From Candidatus Harpocratesius repetitus (lineage in GTDB: Archaea; Asgardarchaeota; Lokiarchaeia; Sigyniarchaeales; Promethearchaeaceae): a stretch of DNA of 64,000 bases. The notes beneath the pieces are model-generated. The model worked only from the letters and a program-made list of their open reading frames with translations, did not search any database and was not told the origin of the DNA. Location of the stretch: NCBI GenBank assembly GCA_021498095.1, contig JAIZWK010000001.1, positions 3,349,450 through 3,413,449 of the forward strand. Direction: 5' to 3'. A program made the translations under genes and the position numbers. Below are positions 39,884 to 49,687 of this stretch, in pieces (the first letter of the stretch is position 1; every line of letters starts with the position of its first letter).

Positions 39884-41011
39884 TCATTCACTTTTAAAGG
39901 ATTTCCAATATGGATCAAGAATTTTTTGCAATTTAGGAACCATATTTTCATAATTGTAATTTAATACGTTCTGTTCTTCTTCAATAATGCTAGATTCACT
40001 AAAAGGAGAAGAATATAACCCTAATCTTGCAATAGTATTTGCAATGGAATGACTTAAAGCTGTGATATCATAACCACCTTCTAAAGTACAGAGAATTCTA
40101 TCATGATCCAGTTCCTTCAAGATAGAATTTATCTCATCCATCATATATGTATATGTTTGTTCCATATATCCTAAATTAGTTAATGGATCATTATGATGAC
40201 CATCATACCCTGCAGAGATTAATAGAAATTCAGGTTGAAATTCACGAAGTGCTGGAATAACGACTGTTTTAAACATGTACTTAATGCTTTCATGCCCAGA
40301 ACTAGGTGCTAAGGTTAAATTTAGAATTTTTCCCAGATGCATTCCAGCCCCAATTTCATCAACATAACAAGTGCCTGGATAAAGCGTATCGGGATGCTGA
40401 TGAAGAGAAATCATTAAAAGATCCGCAGGAATATATCCTTGATTAATTAGATCTTCCGTTCCATTACCTGCATGGGCATCAAAATCAACAATTGCAATTT
40501 TCTTTAAACCATATTTGTGATACAGAAAATTCACAGCTAAGGCAATGTTATTGAAAATACAAAATCCTCGCGCATTAGCATAGTCAGAGTGATGACCAGG
40601 AGGCCGACATAGATTAAAAGCGCGTTCAACTTTTTTTCCCATGATTGCATCAATTGCTGTAAACATTCCTCCAGCAGCATAAAGTGCAGCTACATAACTT
40701 TGGGGAGATGCAACTGTTTCACCATATCGTTTACTAAAAGAGTCAAGATAGATTTGATATGGGACAGTTTTTGCTTCTTCACAGCGAATTTTAGCTGTTT
40801 GAATTAAATCTGGAGAATGGCACCATTTTATTTCTTCAACTGTAGCTTTTCTTGGGTTCAAGGGAATAATCCATGGATATCTACCATCTCCATAAAAATT
40901 AAGTGAAGTTAATGTATCGATCGTTCCTCTTAATCGTTCGGAATTTTCTGGATGAGCCCCTGTTTCATGTTGAAGAAAAATCTCATTATAAACAATCCCA
41001 ACTTTTTTCAC
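39884..41011 (-). CDS. Histone deacetylase-family protein
   Basis: 375 residues, one arginase-fold deacetylase domain of the class II/AcuC-like group. Catalytic and zinc residues are visible: PPGHH with H140 and H141, VDFDAHAGNG with D178 and H180, AGYDGHH and the LEGGYD active-site loop. It would remove acetyl groups from lysines or polyamines. The length equals the bare catalytic domain. Divergent from the small GTPase gene at 41185; the 170-bp gap between holds both promoters. A poly-T terminator follows the stop. Confidence 0.93.
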   Translation of the reverse strand: MKKVGIVYNEIFLQHETGAHPENSERLRGTIDTLTSLNFYGDGRYPWIIPLNPRKATVEEIKWCHSPDLIQTAKIRCEEAKTVPYQIYLDSFSKRYGETVASPQSYVAALYAAGGMFTAIDAIMGKKVERAFNLCRPPGHHSDYANARGFCIFNNIALAVNFLYHKYGLKKIAIVDFDAHAGNGTEDLINQGYIPADLLMISLHQHPDTLYPGTCYVDEIGAGMHLGKILNLTLAPSSGHESIKYMFKTVVIPALREFQPEFLLISAGYDGHHNDPLTNLGYMEQTYTYMMDEINSILKELDHDRILCTLEGGYDITALSHSIANTIARLGLYSSPFSESSIIEEEQNVLNYNYENMVPKLQKILDPYWKSFKSE

Positions 41012-41184
41012 TTACTCACCAATTATATTTGAACGAATAATTATAATTAAATTGATCTTGATTTCGCTTGGATTATTAATGAATAAAATTTTTTATAACT
41101 CATATTTTAAAGGATCAAAACCCAAATAAGGATCAAATACAAACTAAAAATAGAAAAAAAAATTATCGAGTGGAAAGTTCGACT

Positions 41185-41748
41185 ATGACTACCCAAATAT
41201 ATAAACTCAAAATCATCATAATCGGCGAATATGCAGCAGGAAAAACCTCCTTAATAAAAAATTTTGTTGAGGGGGCATATACGAAAGATTATCGTCCCAC
41301 AATCGGTTCGAACTTATTTATTAAAAAACTCGCATTTAAAGATAAAATAGATAATGAATATTTTTTCACTATTACAGTGTGGGATATTGCAGGACAAGAA
41401 AAGTGGACAAGTTTGCGGCAAACTTATTATCGTGGAGCACAAGGTGTTTTTGTAGTAGGAGATTTAACCCGGAAAAACTCATTTGAGCAAATTGAAAATT
41501 TTTGGATCAAAGATTTTAAAGAATTTGGTGGTACTTGTGCAAAAAGTGCTCCAATTATATTATTAGCAAATAAAAATGACCTTACTCCTGAAATAAAAGA
41601 AGAACAGATTCGGGGCATCGCTGAACGCAACGGTGTATTTAAAGTAATATATACATCAGCAAAAACTGGTTACCATGTAAATGAAGCCTTTATTGCAATG
41701 ATTAGAAGTTGTTCTGGTCTTGAGGATATCACACCTATCTCCATTTAA
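41185..41748 (+). CDS. Ras/Rab-like small GTPase
   Basis: 187 residues from ATG 41185. An in-frame GTG at 41170 is possible, but gtggaaag just before 41185 could be its ribosome binding site, and the MTTQIYKLKI start mirrors the GTPase at 1786. G motifs: GEYAAGKTS (14-22), a switch-I Thr in RPTIGSN, WDIAGQE, NKND and TSAKTG. The C-terminus ends GLEDITPISI with an internal Cys but no CaaX, so no standard prenyl anchor. The next gene encodes a membrane protein on the same strand and is a positional partner. Confidence 0.94.
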   Translation: MTTQIYKLKIIIIGEYAAGKTSLIKNFVEGAYTKDYRPTIGSNLFIKKLAFKDKIDNEYFFTITVWDIAGQEKWTSLRQTYYRGAQGVFVVGDLTRKNSFEQIENFWIKDFKEFGGTCAKSAPIILLANKNDLTPEIKEEQIRGIAERNGVFKVIYTSAKTGYHVNEAFIAMIRSCSGLEDITPISI

Positions 41749-41841
41749 TTGAATTTCAATTTAATAAAGTTGATTTTGGGTTATTTTCTCCATTACAGAA
41801 TCGATACTTTTTTAAATTGTCATACTGATATCAATAATACA

Positions 41842-43095
41842 ATGTCACTCTCACTTTTGGATACAAGTAATTATTATATAGAGAAAGCTCGAATTCCGCT
41901 TTCATTGGTTGGAGGAATTGCAGCTTTTATTAAAATTTTGTTCAACTTTTATTATCTGGCATATTTTATTGTTACCTATGAGTTAAGCCTTAATTTCTAT
42001 GATTATATGCCAATTATTAATTTGCGTCCATTTACCAAAATCTTGATTTTCTTAATATATTTACCTTTAATTTTGAATACATCAGCGGTTCGAAGTAAAT
42101 CTAAGCGTATAGCAGCATTAATCTTATGGTTTTTGATTTTTGTATTAGCATTTATCATTTATTCTATCTCTTTAGATTTTATACCAGTTATTATTATTCA
42201 ATCATTTAGATATATTTTTGAAATTGCATTTTTTATTATTACTTTTAAAGCCCGTCCTGTTTTGAACTTTATCTTACTTTTAATTAGAGGACTCAACATA
42301 ATCTTATTAGTTTTTCGTATTTTAGTGATGTATTCAGATATTAGCACATTGATTCCTTTTTCGATAACATATATATATTCAGCAGAATCTTTTATTGTAT
42401 TTTTTTGGTGGTCTCTATATTTATTTAGTAATACTGGACGCTCAAATGTAGTTAAATCAAATATGCAGGAATGGACTCAAAATCAAAACTTATCAACAGC
42501 AACAACTACAATGTCAACTACAACAGGTTCGGTTCATTCAGATTCAATAGCACAAAACACTAATTCAACTGTAATGACAAAAAATCTTGGAAATAATGCT
42601 GGTCTTGATAGTGGTGGAACATTTGGTATTCCTCGAGCATTGTTTTATTGTACTACATGCAAAAGTCAAAAAAAAATACGATTACAAAAAAATGACATAT
42701 ATCAAGAGAATAAATGTCCAAGTTGTGGAAATATTTTATTAGCTTGGTGGGCACAATCACCGAAATCTAAATATCTAAAATTTATAATTGGAGTGATGTT
42801 CATGGGTGGAGGTTTGTTTTCAATTATGATTGAAGGTATTCTGAATGAAGGATTAATACCAGTAATTATAATGAACACTCTAGGAATAATTTATTTGATT
42901 ATTAGTCTAATTTTGATGTATACAGCAAGTAAATTAGATATTCAAGGACCCCATCCCACTGCGGCAAAAGTCCTTCCACATGGTGTTTTCGAGCGTTTTG
43001 GTTCTGAATTAATTAAAATTACAGTAATTGCAACTATAGGAGGATTATTTCTATTTGGATTTAACCGCATAATTGTATTTATTGCAGTGTTATAA
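41842..43095 (+). CDS. Multi-pass membrane protein with zinc ribbon
   Basis: About 417 residues from ATG 41842. The frame is open from a TTG at 41749 directly after the GTPase stop, which would add 31 residues. Roughly seven N-terminal membrane helices are followed by a Thr/Ser/Asn-rich cytoplasmic linker, a C4 zinc ribbon (CTTC ... CPSCG) and three more helices. Family not recognised. A zinc ribbon between membrane bundles suggests a soluble partner; the GTPase immediately upstream is a candidate, by context only. Confidence 0.7.
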   Translation: MSLSLLDTSNYYIEKARIPLSLVGGIAAFIKILFNFYYLAYFIVTYELSLNFYDYMPIINLRPFTKILIFLIYLPLILNTSAVRSKSKRIAALILWFLIFVLAFIIYSISLDFIPVIIIQSFRYIFEIAFFIITFKARPVLNFILLLIRGLNIILLVFRILVMYSDISTLIPFSITYIYSAESFIVFFWWSLYLFSNTGRSNVVKSNMQEWTQNQNLSTATTTMSTTTGSVHSDSIAQNTNSTVMTKNLGNNAGLDSGGTFGIPRALFYCTTCKSQKKIRLQKNDIYQENKCPSCGNILLAWWAQSPKSKYLKFIIGVMFMGGGLFSIMIEGILNEGLIPVIIMNTLGIIYLIISLILMYTASKLDIQGPHPTAAKVLPHGVFERFGSELIKITVIATIGGLFLFGFNRIIVFIAVL

Positions 43096-43137
43096 ATTTA
43101 AAATCTTAAATCTTACTAAATAAAAATAGGAAAAATA

Positions 43138-45936
43138 CTATTTAAAAAATGAATCTAAATTTGATGGTCTTTCTTTTTTTCTTATTCTAAATTTTGGTAA
43201 AGGTTTTGATTCTTTTTCTTTATGTAATTGAGTATATATGCTTATCGCCAATGAATGCCCAATTAAAGGAATTTTTTCTAAATCTTCAATTGTAGCGTCT
43301 TTCAATTCATTAATATTGTGATATCCTGCATGAAAAATTTTTCGCGCACGAACTCGTCCAACACCTTGAATACTTACAAATGGTAAAACACTAGAACGAA
43401 TACCATATTTAACTCGTTGACTTAAATTCTGCAATTCAGATTCTAAATTAAGAATTAGAGGCTCTTCTTCACGATCTAAATGCACAATTCTTAAAAATCC
43501 CCTTAATAACCATAATGTTAATTCTACAAGCCGGTGAACATCTCCGATACCTAAATTATAACGCTCGCTGATTTCTTTTATCGAAATTTCGTTAATCCAA
43601 TCTAAGAGTACCATTGTCATTTTGATTTGTTTTGCAAAATCTTGGAATAAAAGATCTCCAGGTTCCCAAACTTGCTCCATAATAAAATTATCTTCATGAT
43701 TTTGAATAAAAAACAGAATCAAATTATATTCATTTTTACGTAAATAATATTTTGGAAAAGCATCTAATTTTGTTAATAAATGAATCCAACTCACAGGTTG
43801 TAGAATGATTTCTTGATTCTGATAAAGTACCTTGGCATAATACAGATCTTCACGTAAAGTTATCGCATCTTTGGGTGATAAATAACTTTGACTCACAATT
43901 TTTCCAAAATTTGTTGGTATTAAACGCTTATTAGATTGAGATTCATCGATTTCAACAGATAATAAACTTAAGAGATCTTTTTCGAGAAAATATTCGAGTA
44001 TATTTGATATGTCTGCCCTTAAGCGAGAATCTGAAAGATAATTTGATTGCTTAAGCATCTCTGACTTAAATGGAATTAGGTGCGAATCAATATCAACATC
44101 AACATCAAGATCCATATTACTAAATTGAGAATTTTGAGAATCGATATTATTGTTTAAATTTGAAGATAATACAGATAATGAATTTGGTAGATTTGCTGAA
44201 ATTTCTTTTTTTTCTAAGTTAAAATTTGTAGGTTGAGTTGATCGAGTAGATTTGGCAAGTTGGGTAGAGCGTGAGGTATTATTAAACATTTCATCAGCTG
44301 TAATAAAATCATTTGAATAAAATTCTGATGAATTAAAAATGTGTAGTGGATCTTCCCCTCTACCACCAGAACGATGCTTTTTAGGACGACTCATTACTTT
44401 TCTTGAAGTTGCAGGAAAATTACTTTTAGATTTTAACTTTAATTCAGAATTTGATTGAATTATTGAAGTTTTAGATATGAATTGTTGATAATAATAAAAA
44501 GTCTGCTCTATAAATTGGAATAATTGCGTTTGATTCGATACTATTCCGGAAGTAAAAAGGCTCAATATATGAGATGCTAACTGTGTCTCATCTGATAATT
44601 TGCTTATAATTTGCTCTGGTGTTCCATTAATATAGGACTCCGCATCTTTCAATAACTTTTCTGGAGAACTTCCTAAAATAACAACTTCTCCGTAAGGATC
44701 ATATCGAGGGCGCCCAGCTCGTCCTGCCATTTGTTTGTATTCAAGAATGGGAATTAATACACTACCTTTATCGCCCTCATATCGATATAAACTTTTAATG
44801 ATTACTCGACGTGCTGGAGTATTAACACCTGCAGCTAAGGTTGGGGTGCAACAAATGACTTTGATAATATGAGAATTGAAATTTTTAACAATAAAATCTA
44901 ATTGATCAGAAGCCATACCAGCATGATGAAAAGCAACCCCTCCTTTTAGACATTGATATAATTTTTTACTGAATTGGCTTTCATCCATGTATTTCTCCTT
45001 AAATTCACTCTGAATTTTTAAAAACTGATTCCTTTCTTTATTTGAATATAAAATACGTATCTTTGGAGAAAGTTCTTCAGCTTCTTGTATTGCACGTTTG
45101 CGTGAATTAGTAAAAATTAACACTTGACCACCTTCTTTTAACATATCAATGGTCAATGAAGCAGAAGATGAATGCCCTGGAATAGAAATTACTCGACGGG
45201 ATGTACCATCTTTAAATTTAATTTCATCTCCATAATAATATCCTTCCTTCAAGCGAACAGGACGCCACGTACTTTCAATAAGATCTGCATGTAACCATTC
45301 CGCTAATTGCCTTGCATTTTGAATTGTTGCAGAAAGACCAATGATTTGTATCGATGATGGATGAGAAAGTAATCGTGTAATTAAAAATTCTAAAGTAACC
45401 CCCCGATGAGAGTCATGCAATAGGTGAATTTCATCAATGATAACCATATTAATATCATTTAACAGCTTCGGATTCATCCGGAATATGGAATCCGCTTTTT
45501 CATTTGTAAGAAATATTATATGATTTTGAAAGATTCGAAAATCTGGTTGATCCACATCACTACGAGATATACCTACATGAAAACCAATCCTTTTCCAGTT
45601 TTCAGAAAACTCATGGTATTTCTCTGCAGCAAGGGCTTTTAATGGGCACAAATATAGAATTTTTCCCCATTTCCCCATTTGCTTTGGAAATTTTTCTCGA
45701 TTAATTATTAAGTGATTTAGTGCAATAATTTCAGCAATTAACGTTTTTCCTGAAGCAGTGGGAATACTTATGAGTAAATTGTGTCCATTTAATCCTGGTT
45801 TCAAAGCGGTTAATTGAGGAGGATATAAATTTGGAATACCACGCTTATGTAATTCTTCTTCCAAAATTCTTGGTAATGATAAGGACTTCCAGTTTGGAAT
45901 AGAAGGATTATTTGAGTAATTACCAAAATCGGTCAA
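43138..45936 (-). CDS. hel308: Hel308-type DNA helicase with long insertion
   Basis: 932 residues of Ski2-like superfamily 2. Motifs: Q-motif region, Walker A IPTASGKT (K64), DEIH, GLSAT, FTNSRK, FHHAGM, CTPTLAAGVN and QMAGRAGRP. The C-terminus has helix-hairpin-helix residues (GVGRVRARKI, IEDLEKIPLIG). Hel308 unwinds lagging-strand forks and aids recombinational repair in archaea. Typical length is ~700-720 residues; here an extra ~145-residue Ser/Asn/Asp-rich, unstructured block (about 488-632) sits between the RecA core and the winged-helix/ratchet region. It starts 15 bp after mcm, so the two form an operon. Stop TAG. Confidence 0.9.
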   Translation of the reverse strand: MTDFGNYSNNPSIPNWKSLSLPRILEEELHKRGIPNLYPPQLTALKPGLNGHNLLISIPTASGKTLIAEIIALNHLIINREKFPKQMGKWGKILYLCPLKALAAEKYHEFSENWKRIGFHVGISRSDVDQPDFRIFQNHIIFLTNEKADSIFRMNPKLLNDINMVIIDEIHLLHDSHRGVTLEFLITRLLSHPSSIQIIGLSATIQNARQLAEWLHADLIESTWRPVRLKEGYYYGDEIKFKDGTSRRVISIPGHSSSASLTIDMLKEGGQVLIFTNSRKRAIQEAEELSPKIRILYSNKERNQFLKIQSEFKEKYMDESQFSKKLYQCLKGGVAFHHAGMASDQLDFIVKNFNSHIIKVICCTPTLAAGVNTPARRVIIKSLYRYEGDKGSVLIPILEYKQMAGRAGRPRYDPYGEVVILGSSPEKLLKDAESYINGTPEQIISKLSDETQLASHILSLFTSGIVSNQTQLFQFIEQTFYYYQQFISKTSIIQSNSELKLKSKSNFPATSRKVMSRPKKHRSGGRGEDPLHIFNSSEFYSNDFITADEMFNNTSRSTQLAKSTRSTQPTNFNLEKKEISANLPNSLSVLSSNLNNNIDSQNSQFSNMDLDVDVDIDSHLIPFKSEMLKQSNYLSDSRLRADISNILEYFLEKDLLSLLSVEIDESQSNKRLIPTNFGKIVSQSYLSPKDAITLREDLYYAKVLYQNQEIILQPVSWIHLLTKLDAFPKYYLRKNEYNLILFFIQNHEDNFIMEQVWEPGDLLFQDFAKQIKMTMVLLDWINEISIKEISERYNLGIGDVHRLVELTLWLLRGFLRIVHLDREEEPLILNLESELQNLSQRVKYGIRSSVLPFVSIQGVGRVRARKIFHAGYHNINELKDATIEDLEKIPLIGHSLAISIYTQLHKEKESKPLPKFRIRKKERPSNLDSFFK

Positions 45937-45951
45937 ATTTATCTATACTCC

Positions 45952-48900
45952 CTACTTTTCAGGTTTGGGTTTCTTGGGTGGTGTTGTCATTCGCCAAGTA
46001 TCTGGATGAGGATGATATAATTCTGAATCCTTTACCCATTGCTCTAGTGCTGCGCGCACAAATTCTTCTGTAATTCCTTTTTCATTTGCAATTGGTTCAA
46101 AAATATCTTCAAAAGTTAATTCAGCTTTGGGATTGGCGAGCTGTAATTCTTTAATTTTGTTTAAAATTAAATTTAATCGCTGGCGTTTACTGCTTGAAGT
46201 TCCTGTATACATCACATCCACATCATATTGATCAGTTTCTTCATCATAACCAATATCACGAAGAGATCTTTTGAGTAGCTCTATTGCAGCCTCTGCATCT
46301 TCTTTTTTTACAAAATCTCGTAACGCCATTTTAGCGTAAGCTTCGCTCATTCGAACCATTCCATCTAACGTTCGCGCAACTATAGGTACAGCTGTTGAGC
46401 CTTCCGGAGTAGAACTTCGCATTTTAATATAAAATTCACGGATTAATTCCGCTGCTTCACGCGTAAGTTTTGGATGAGAATTCACTTTAGCATACTGAAC
46501 ATATTTTTTTAGTAATTCCATTGGAATGAAATCTTCATTTCGGGGTAATTTTTTATCATCGACATCTTGTTCTGCATAAAAAGTCTCATCAAAACCCATC
46601 ATATGATTTTTAAGAATGTAATCTGCAATTCGATCATCCATTCCTTTTTCTGGAATATCTCGAACAATAAAGATCAAATCAAAACGAGAGAGAATTGGAG
46701 GACTAAGATTAATATTGTTTGCAGCTGTTTCATATTCATTCCATCTACCATGCTTAGGATTAGCGGCAGCTATAATAGCTGTTTTAGATTGGAGGGTTGC
46801 AACAATACCTGCTTTGGCGATTGAAATAGTATTATGAAGAACAAGTCCATGGCTAATGAAATTCTCTGTAGGTTCAATAGTTACATCATAAACCCAATCA
46901 GAATATATAGAATCACTATTTGTAATTTTTTTTATTGATTTGATTTTTATCCAGTGAAATAGTTGTAGGTTTTGTGGTATTTTATCATCTGCTTGAAAAT
47001 TCTCTTTAGATCTTTCGATAATATCTAATAATTCATCAGAAACTAGTTCTGATCCAATGACAATTGATGAAAAGCGCTCTAAAGAATCTCTCATAATAAG
47101 AATTTCATAATACTTCTTTGATTTTTTTGAAATTTCAAGATCTTTATCATTATTTTCATTATTTTCTTTTTTTTCTTGTATACATGAATGTATGCCTAGT
47201 GTAAGAAGTAGATCTTGATAGTCTTCAGCCAATTTTTGCGAAGAAGTATATATTATAACAGTTTCACTTTTAATTTTTCCAATTCCTTTAAAAACTGCAT
47301 TTAAAAAGGAAATTCTAATATGATCAGGAGAATTAAAAACGGATGGAGAAATTCGTTTATGAACTCCACTCTTCAAGATTTCTAAAAAATTGAATTGTAG
47401 AAATTGAATTATAGATTTTGAGACAATCCTATATGTTTTTTCTTTTCTAATAATAATTTCATTTTTATTTTTAAAGATTTTTTTAATCAATTCTTGCATT
47501 TCAGAGATTTTTGTTTGATTTCTATTGAAAAGAATGATTTCGTTCGATCCTTCTTGAAGTGTAGCATTTTCGGAAAGAAGGTTTCCCAAGAAAAAGGCAA
47601 GATCTTGCGATAAATGTGAAGGAATATCAATAGAATTATCTTCTATATCAATTTGCGTTAATAACGGAAGCAATTTATTATTATTTATTCGATTAATGTT
47701 AATACTTGGAACATCCATTCCTGGTAGAATATTTTCAGCAGAACGGGTGCAAATTTTATTGTTTTCTAAAATAAAAACAGGATGTTCTGGAGTAACTAAG
47801 ATTTTTCGGCCATTAGAATAAGTTATTTCAATAAAAGAATCTGGTGCTTTATGTCGACTAACCCGATCGATAGGAATCGTTAATATCTCATTAAAATTGG
47901 TGGATATTACTTCATAGTTTAGATCTCTAATAGGAAGAATTTCACAATCAACACCATCTATTATTTTTTGGGGAGATTTAGCAAATAGATTATCCACAAA
48001 TTTCCCAATCGGAATGCGGGAATTATCGCTTAAGGTAAACTCAAAACTAGGATGATATGATTGCTGTTCCATCGCTTCATGTATAGCCGATCTATCTTGC
48101 TTTCTCATTTTATCGAATTCATCAATACATGCGACTCCACCAGAGGCTAATACCAAAGCTCCAGCTTCTAACTGCAATCCGGCATTATCGCTCTCCTTGA
48201 TTACTGCAGCAGTTAATCCAGCTGCGGAGGCACCTTTACCTGAAGTATAAACTGACCGAGGGGAAATTTGAGCACAATTCTGCAAAATTTGAGATTTTCC
48301 TGTTCCAGGATCACCCATAAAAAGGACATGAATATCTCCCCGTAATTTACTCCCATCTTTTTTGACCTTCCTATTTCCTCCAAAAAGACTAAGAGCAGCA
48401 GCCATTTTCAGATGTTCATGTCCTAAAATTGCCCGAGCGATCGAATTTGCGATTTTTTTCTGAATTTCAGGCTCTTGGGATAAAGCATGAATTTCATCAA
48501 TATCTTCTTGACTCAGATCCAATTCTTCATCTTCTTGGCGTATTCCTTCTACATTATTCACAAATAATTGTGATTGAAACAAAGTTGAAAGTCGACCTCG
48601 TCGATCTTCGCGTGGTACGGATTTTAAAATCCCCATCATCTTAACGCGTTCGCCAGGACGAACTGAATCTACTAAATCATTAAGAAGTATGGTTTGTAGA
48701 GTTTGAGGAATATCTCCAGAACGTAAATCTTCAGGGGCTTCTTGAATGGTGACGTACTGGTGATCAATAAACTCCGATTGAGCTGTAATTACTTTAAAAT
48801 CCTTCTTATTATTACAAGTTGGATTCATACATTCTCTGGGTGGAGTCAATTTAGTCGTTAATTGATCGATTAACATTTGATTTCCACAAATGGGACATTC

Positions 48901-49338
48901 GAACATCGCCTGAATCACTTGAGGTCGAACAATTGACGTGCGAATTACAATTCCTTTTACATAAATTAAAGTATCAACATGTTCTGAACGAATACTTCGA
49001 AGAGAAACTTCATTAGAATTATTTTGAGTAGAAATTCGAATAAAATAAGGTTCATCTGGATTGAAAAAGCCACCAGCATCAATACGAATTATATTTTTAA
49101 GGGCTTCTGAAGCTTCTTCTAATGCCTCTTCAGGATGATTTTTAAGATAATGGGCCAATTGAGGGTTAAAAGTAAGAATATCTTCGAAAAGAACAGTAAT
49201 ATAATTTTCTGACTTAGCATAGGCATCACTTATGATCTGGCGATATTTGAATTCGTTAGGAATCTCTTCAAAATTACGAAAGAAATCTTCAAATTCACCA
49301 GAAGGATTTGTTGGTGGTGAGTCAGTTTCTATGACCAT
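45952..49338 (-). CDS. mcm: Replicative helicase MCM with intein
   Basis: 1128 residues as encoded; 718 after removal of a 410-residue intein (427-836). The mature protein has an N-terminal OB domain with a C4 zinc site (CPIC ... CMNPTC), AAA+ Walker A GDPGTGKS (K348), Walker B CIDEFDKM, sensor 1 AANPKHGRWNEYE, Arg finger SRFD, and a C-terminal winged helix. It forms the hexamer that unwinds DNA at forks. The intein sits inside the conserved EQQ-TISIAKAG. It is cotranscribed with hel308, a replication/repair pairing. Stop TAG. Divergent from a HEAT gene. Confidence 0.95.
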   Translation of the reverse strand: MVIETDSPPTNPSGEFEDFFRNFEEIPNEFKYRQIISDAYAKSENYITVLFEDILTFNPQLAHYLKNHPEEALEEASEALKNIIRIDAGGFFNPDEPYFIRISTQNNSNEVSLRSIRSEHVDTLIYVKGIVIRTSIVRPQVIQAMFECPICGNQMLIDQLTTKLTPPRECMNPTCNNKKDFKVITAQSEFIDHQYVTIQEAPEDLRSGDIPQTLQTILLNDLVDSVRPGERVKMMGILKSVPREDRRGRLSTLFQSQLFVNNVEGIRQEDEELDLSQEDIDEIHALSQEPEIQKKIANSIARAILGHEHLKMAAALSLFGGNRKVKKDGSKLRGDIHVLFMGDPGTGKSQILQNCAQISPRSVYTSGKGASAAGLTAAVIKESDNAGLQLEAGALVLASGGVACIDEFDKMRKQDRSAIHEAMEQQSYHPSFEFTLSDNSRIPIGKFVDNLFAKSPQKIIDGVDCEILPIRDLNYEVISTNFNEILTIPIDRVSRHKAPDSFIEITYSNGRKILVTPEHPVFILENNKICTRSAENILPGMDVPSININRINNNKLLPLLTQIDIEDNSIDIPSHLSQDLAFFLGNLLSENATLQEGSNEIILFNRNQTKISEMQELIKKIFKNKNEIIIRKEKTYRIVSKSIIQFLQFNFLEILKSGVHKRISPSVFNSPDHIRISFLNAVFKGIGKIKSETVIIYTSSQKLAEDYQDLLLTLGIHSCIQEKKENNENNDKDLEISKKSKKYYEILIMRDSLERFSSIVIGSELVSDELLDIIERSKENFQADDKIPQNLQLFHWIKIKSIKKITNSDSIYSDWVYDVTIEPTENFISHGLVLHNTISIAKAGIVATLQSKTAIIAAANPKHGRWNEYETAANNINLSPPILSRFDLIFIVRDIPEKGMDDRIADYILKNHMMGFDETFYAEQDVDDKKLPRNEDFIPMELLKKYVQYAKVNSHPKLTREAAELIREFYIKMRSSTPEGSTAVPIVARTLDGMVRMSEAYAKMALRDFVKKEDAEAAIELLKRSLRDIGYDEETDQYDVDVMYTGTSSSKRQRLNLILNKIKELQLANPKAELTFEDIFEPIANEKGITEEFVRAALEQWVKDSELYHPHPDTWRMTTPPKKPKPEK
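46831..48060 (-). other. MCM intein with degenerate homing endonuclease
   Basis: 410 residues, Ser1 to Asn410, followed by Thr+1. The splicing blocks are intact: N-terminal Ser with SRIPIGKFVD, block B VTPEHPVF, block F WVYDVTIEPTENFISHG, and the terminal His-Asn. The middle resembles a LAGLIDADG endonuclease, but both signature helices have lost their usual acidic ends (LAFFLGNLLSENA and FLNAVFKGIGK), so cleavage activity is doubtful while splicing should work. Confidence 0.88.
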
Positions 49339-49687
49339 TTATTAGCCCCTTGATAATATTTCTTTATGTATGTGAATGATCTACAATTTTTGTCGATTAA
49401 AAATAAAATTTCTTATTAATACATAGTGTTACAGTTGATAGTTGAGTACATTGGAGAAAATTCCTTTTTAAAATCCCTATCGGTGCAGAATTAATACAAT
49501 ATTTTGAATTTTTTGAACCAAAGTATTTTTCAACCACATCGTATGAATTTACTTACGCATCGTTAACAAAAAAAACGTTTTGATGCGACTCGGTCATGTC
49601 TTGATATAACATCAAATCCTTATATATCAATTTAATAGAGTTTCAATAGTAAAAAAAATGACCGCACCATGAAAATCGAGGCCTTAA
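49339..49687. promoter_or_regulatory. Divergent promoter region of mcm and HEAT gene
   Basis: A 349-bp gap. A TATA-like cttatatatc lies near 49619-49628, ~60 bp before the HEAT start at 49688. A short dyad, CGCATC (49556-49561) and GATGCG (49582-49587), surrounds an A-run. No RNA or ORF was seen. Whether the dyad controls mcm is unknown. Confidence 0.4.

Noticed and set aside
49556..49587. Dyad in the mcm upstream region as a replication origin
   Set aside because: Only one 6-bp dyad, no repeated origin boxes and no cdc6/orc1 gene nearby.
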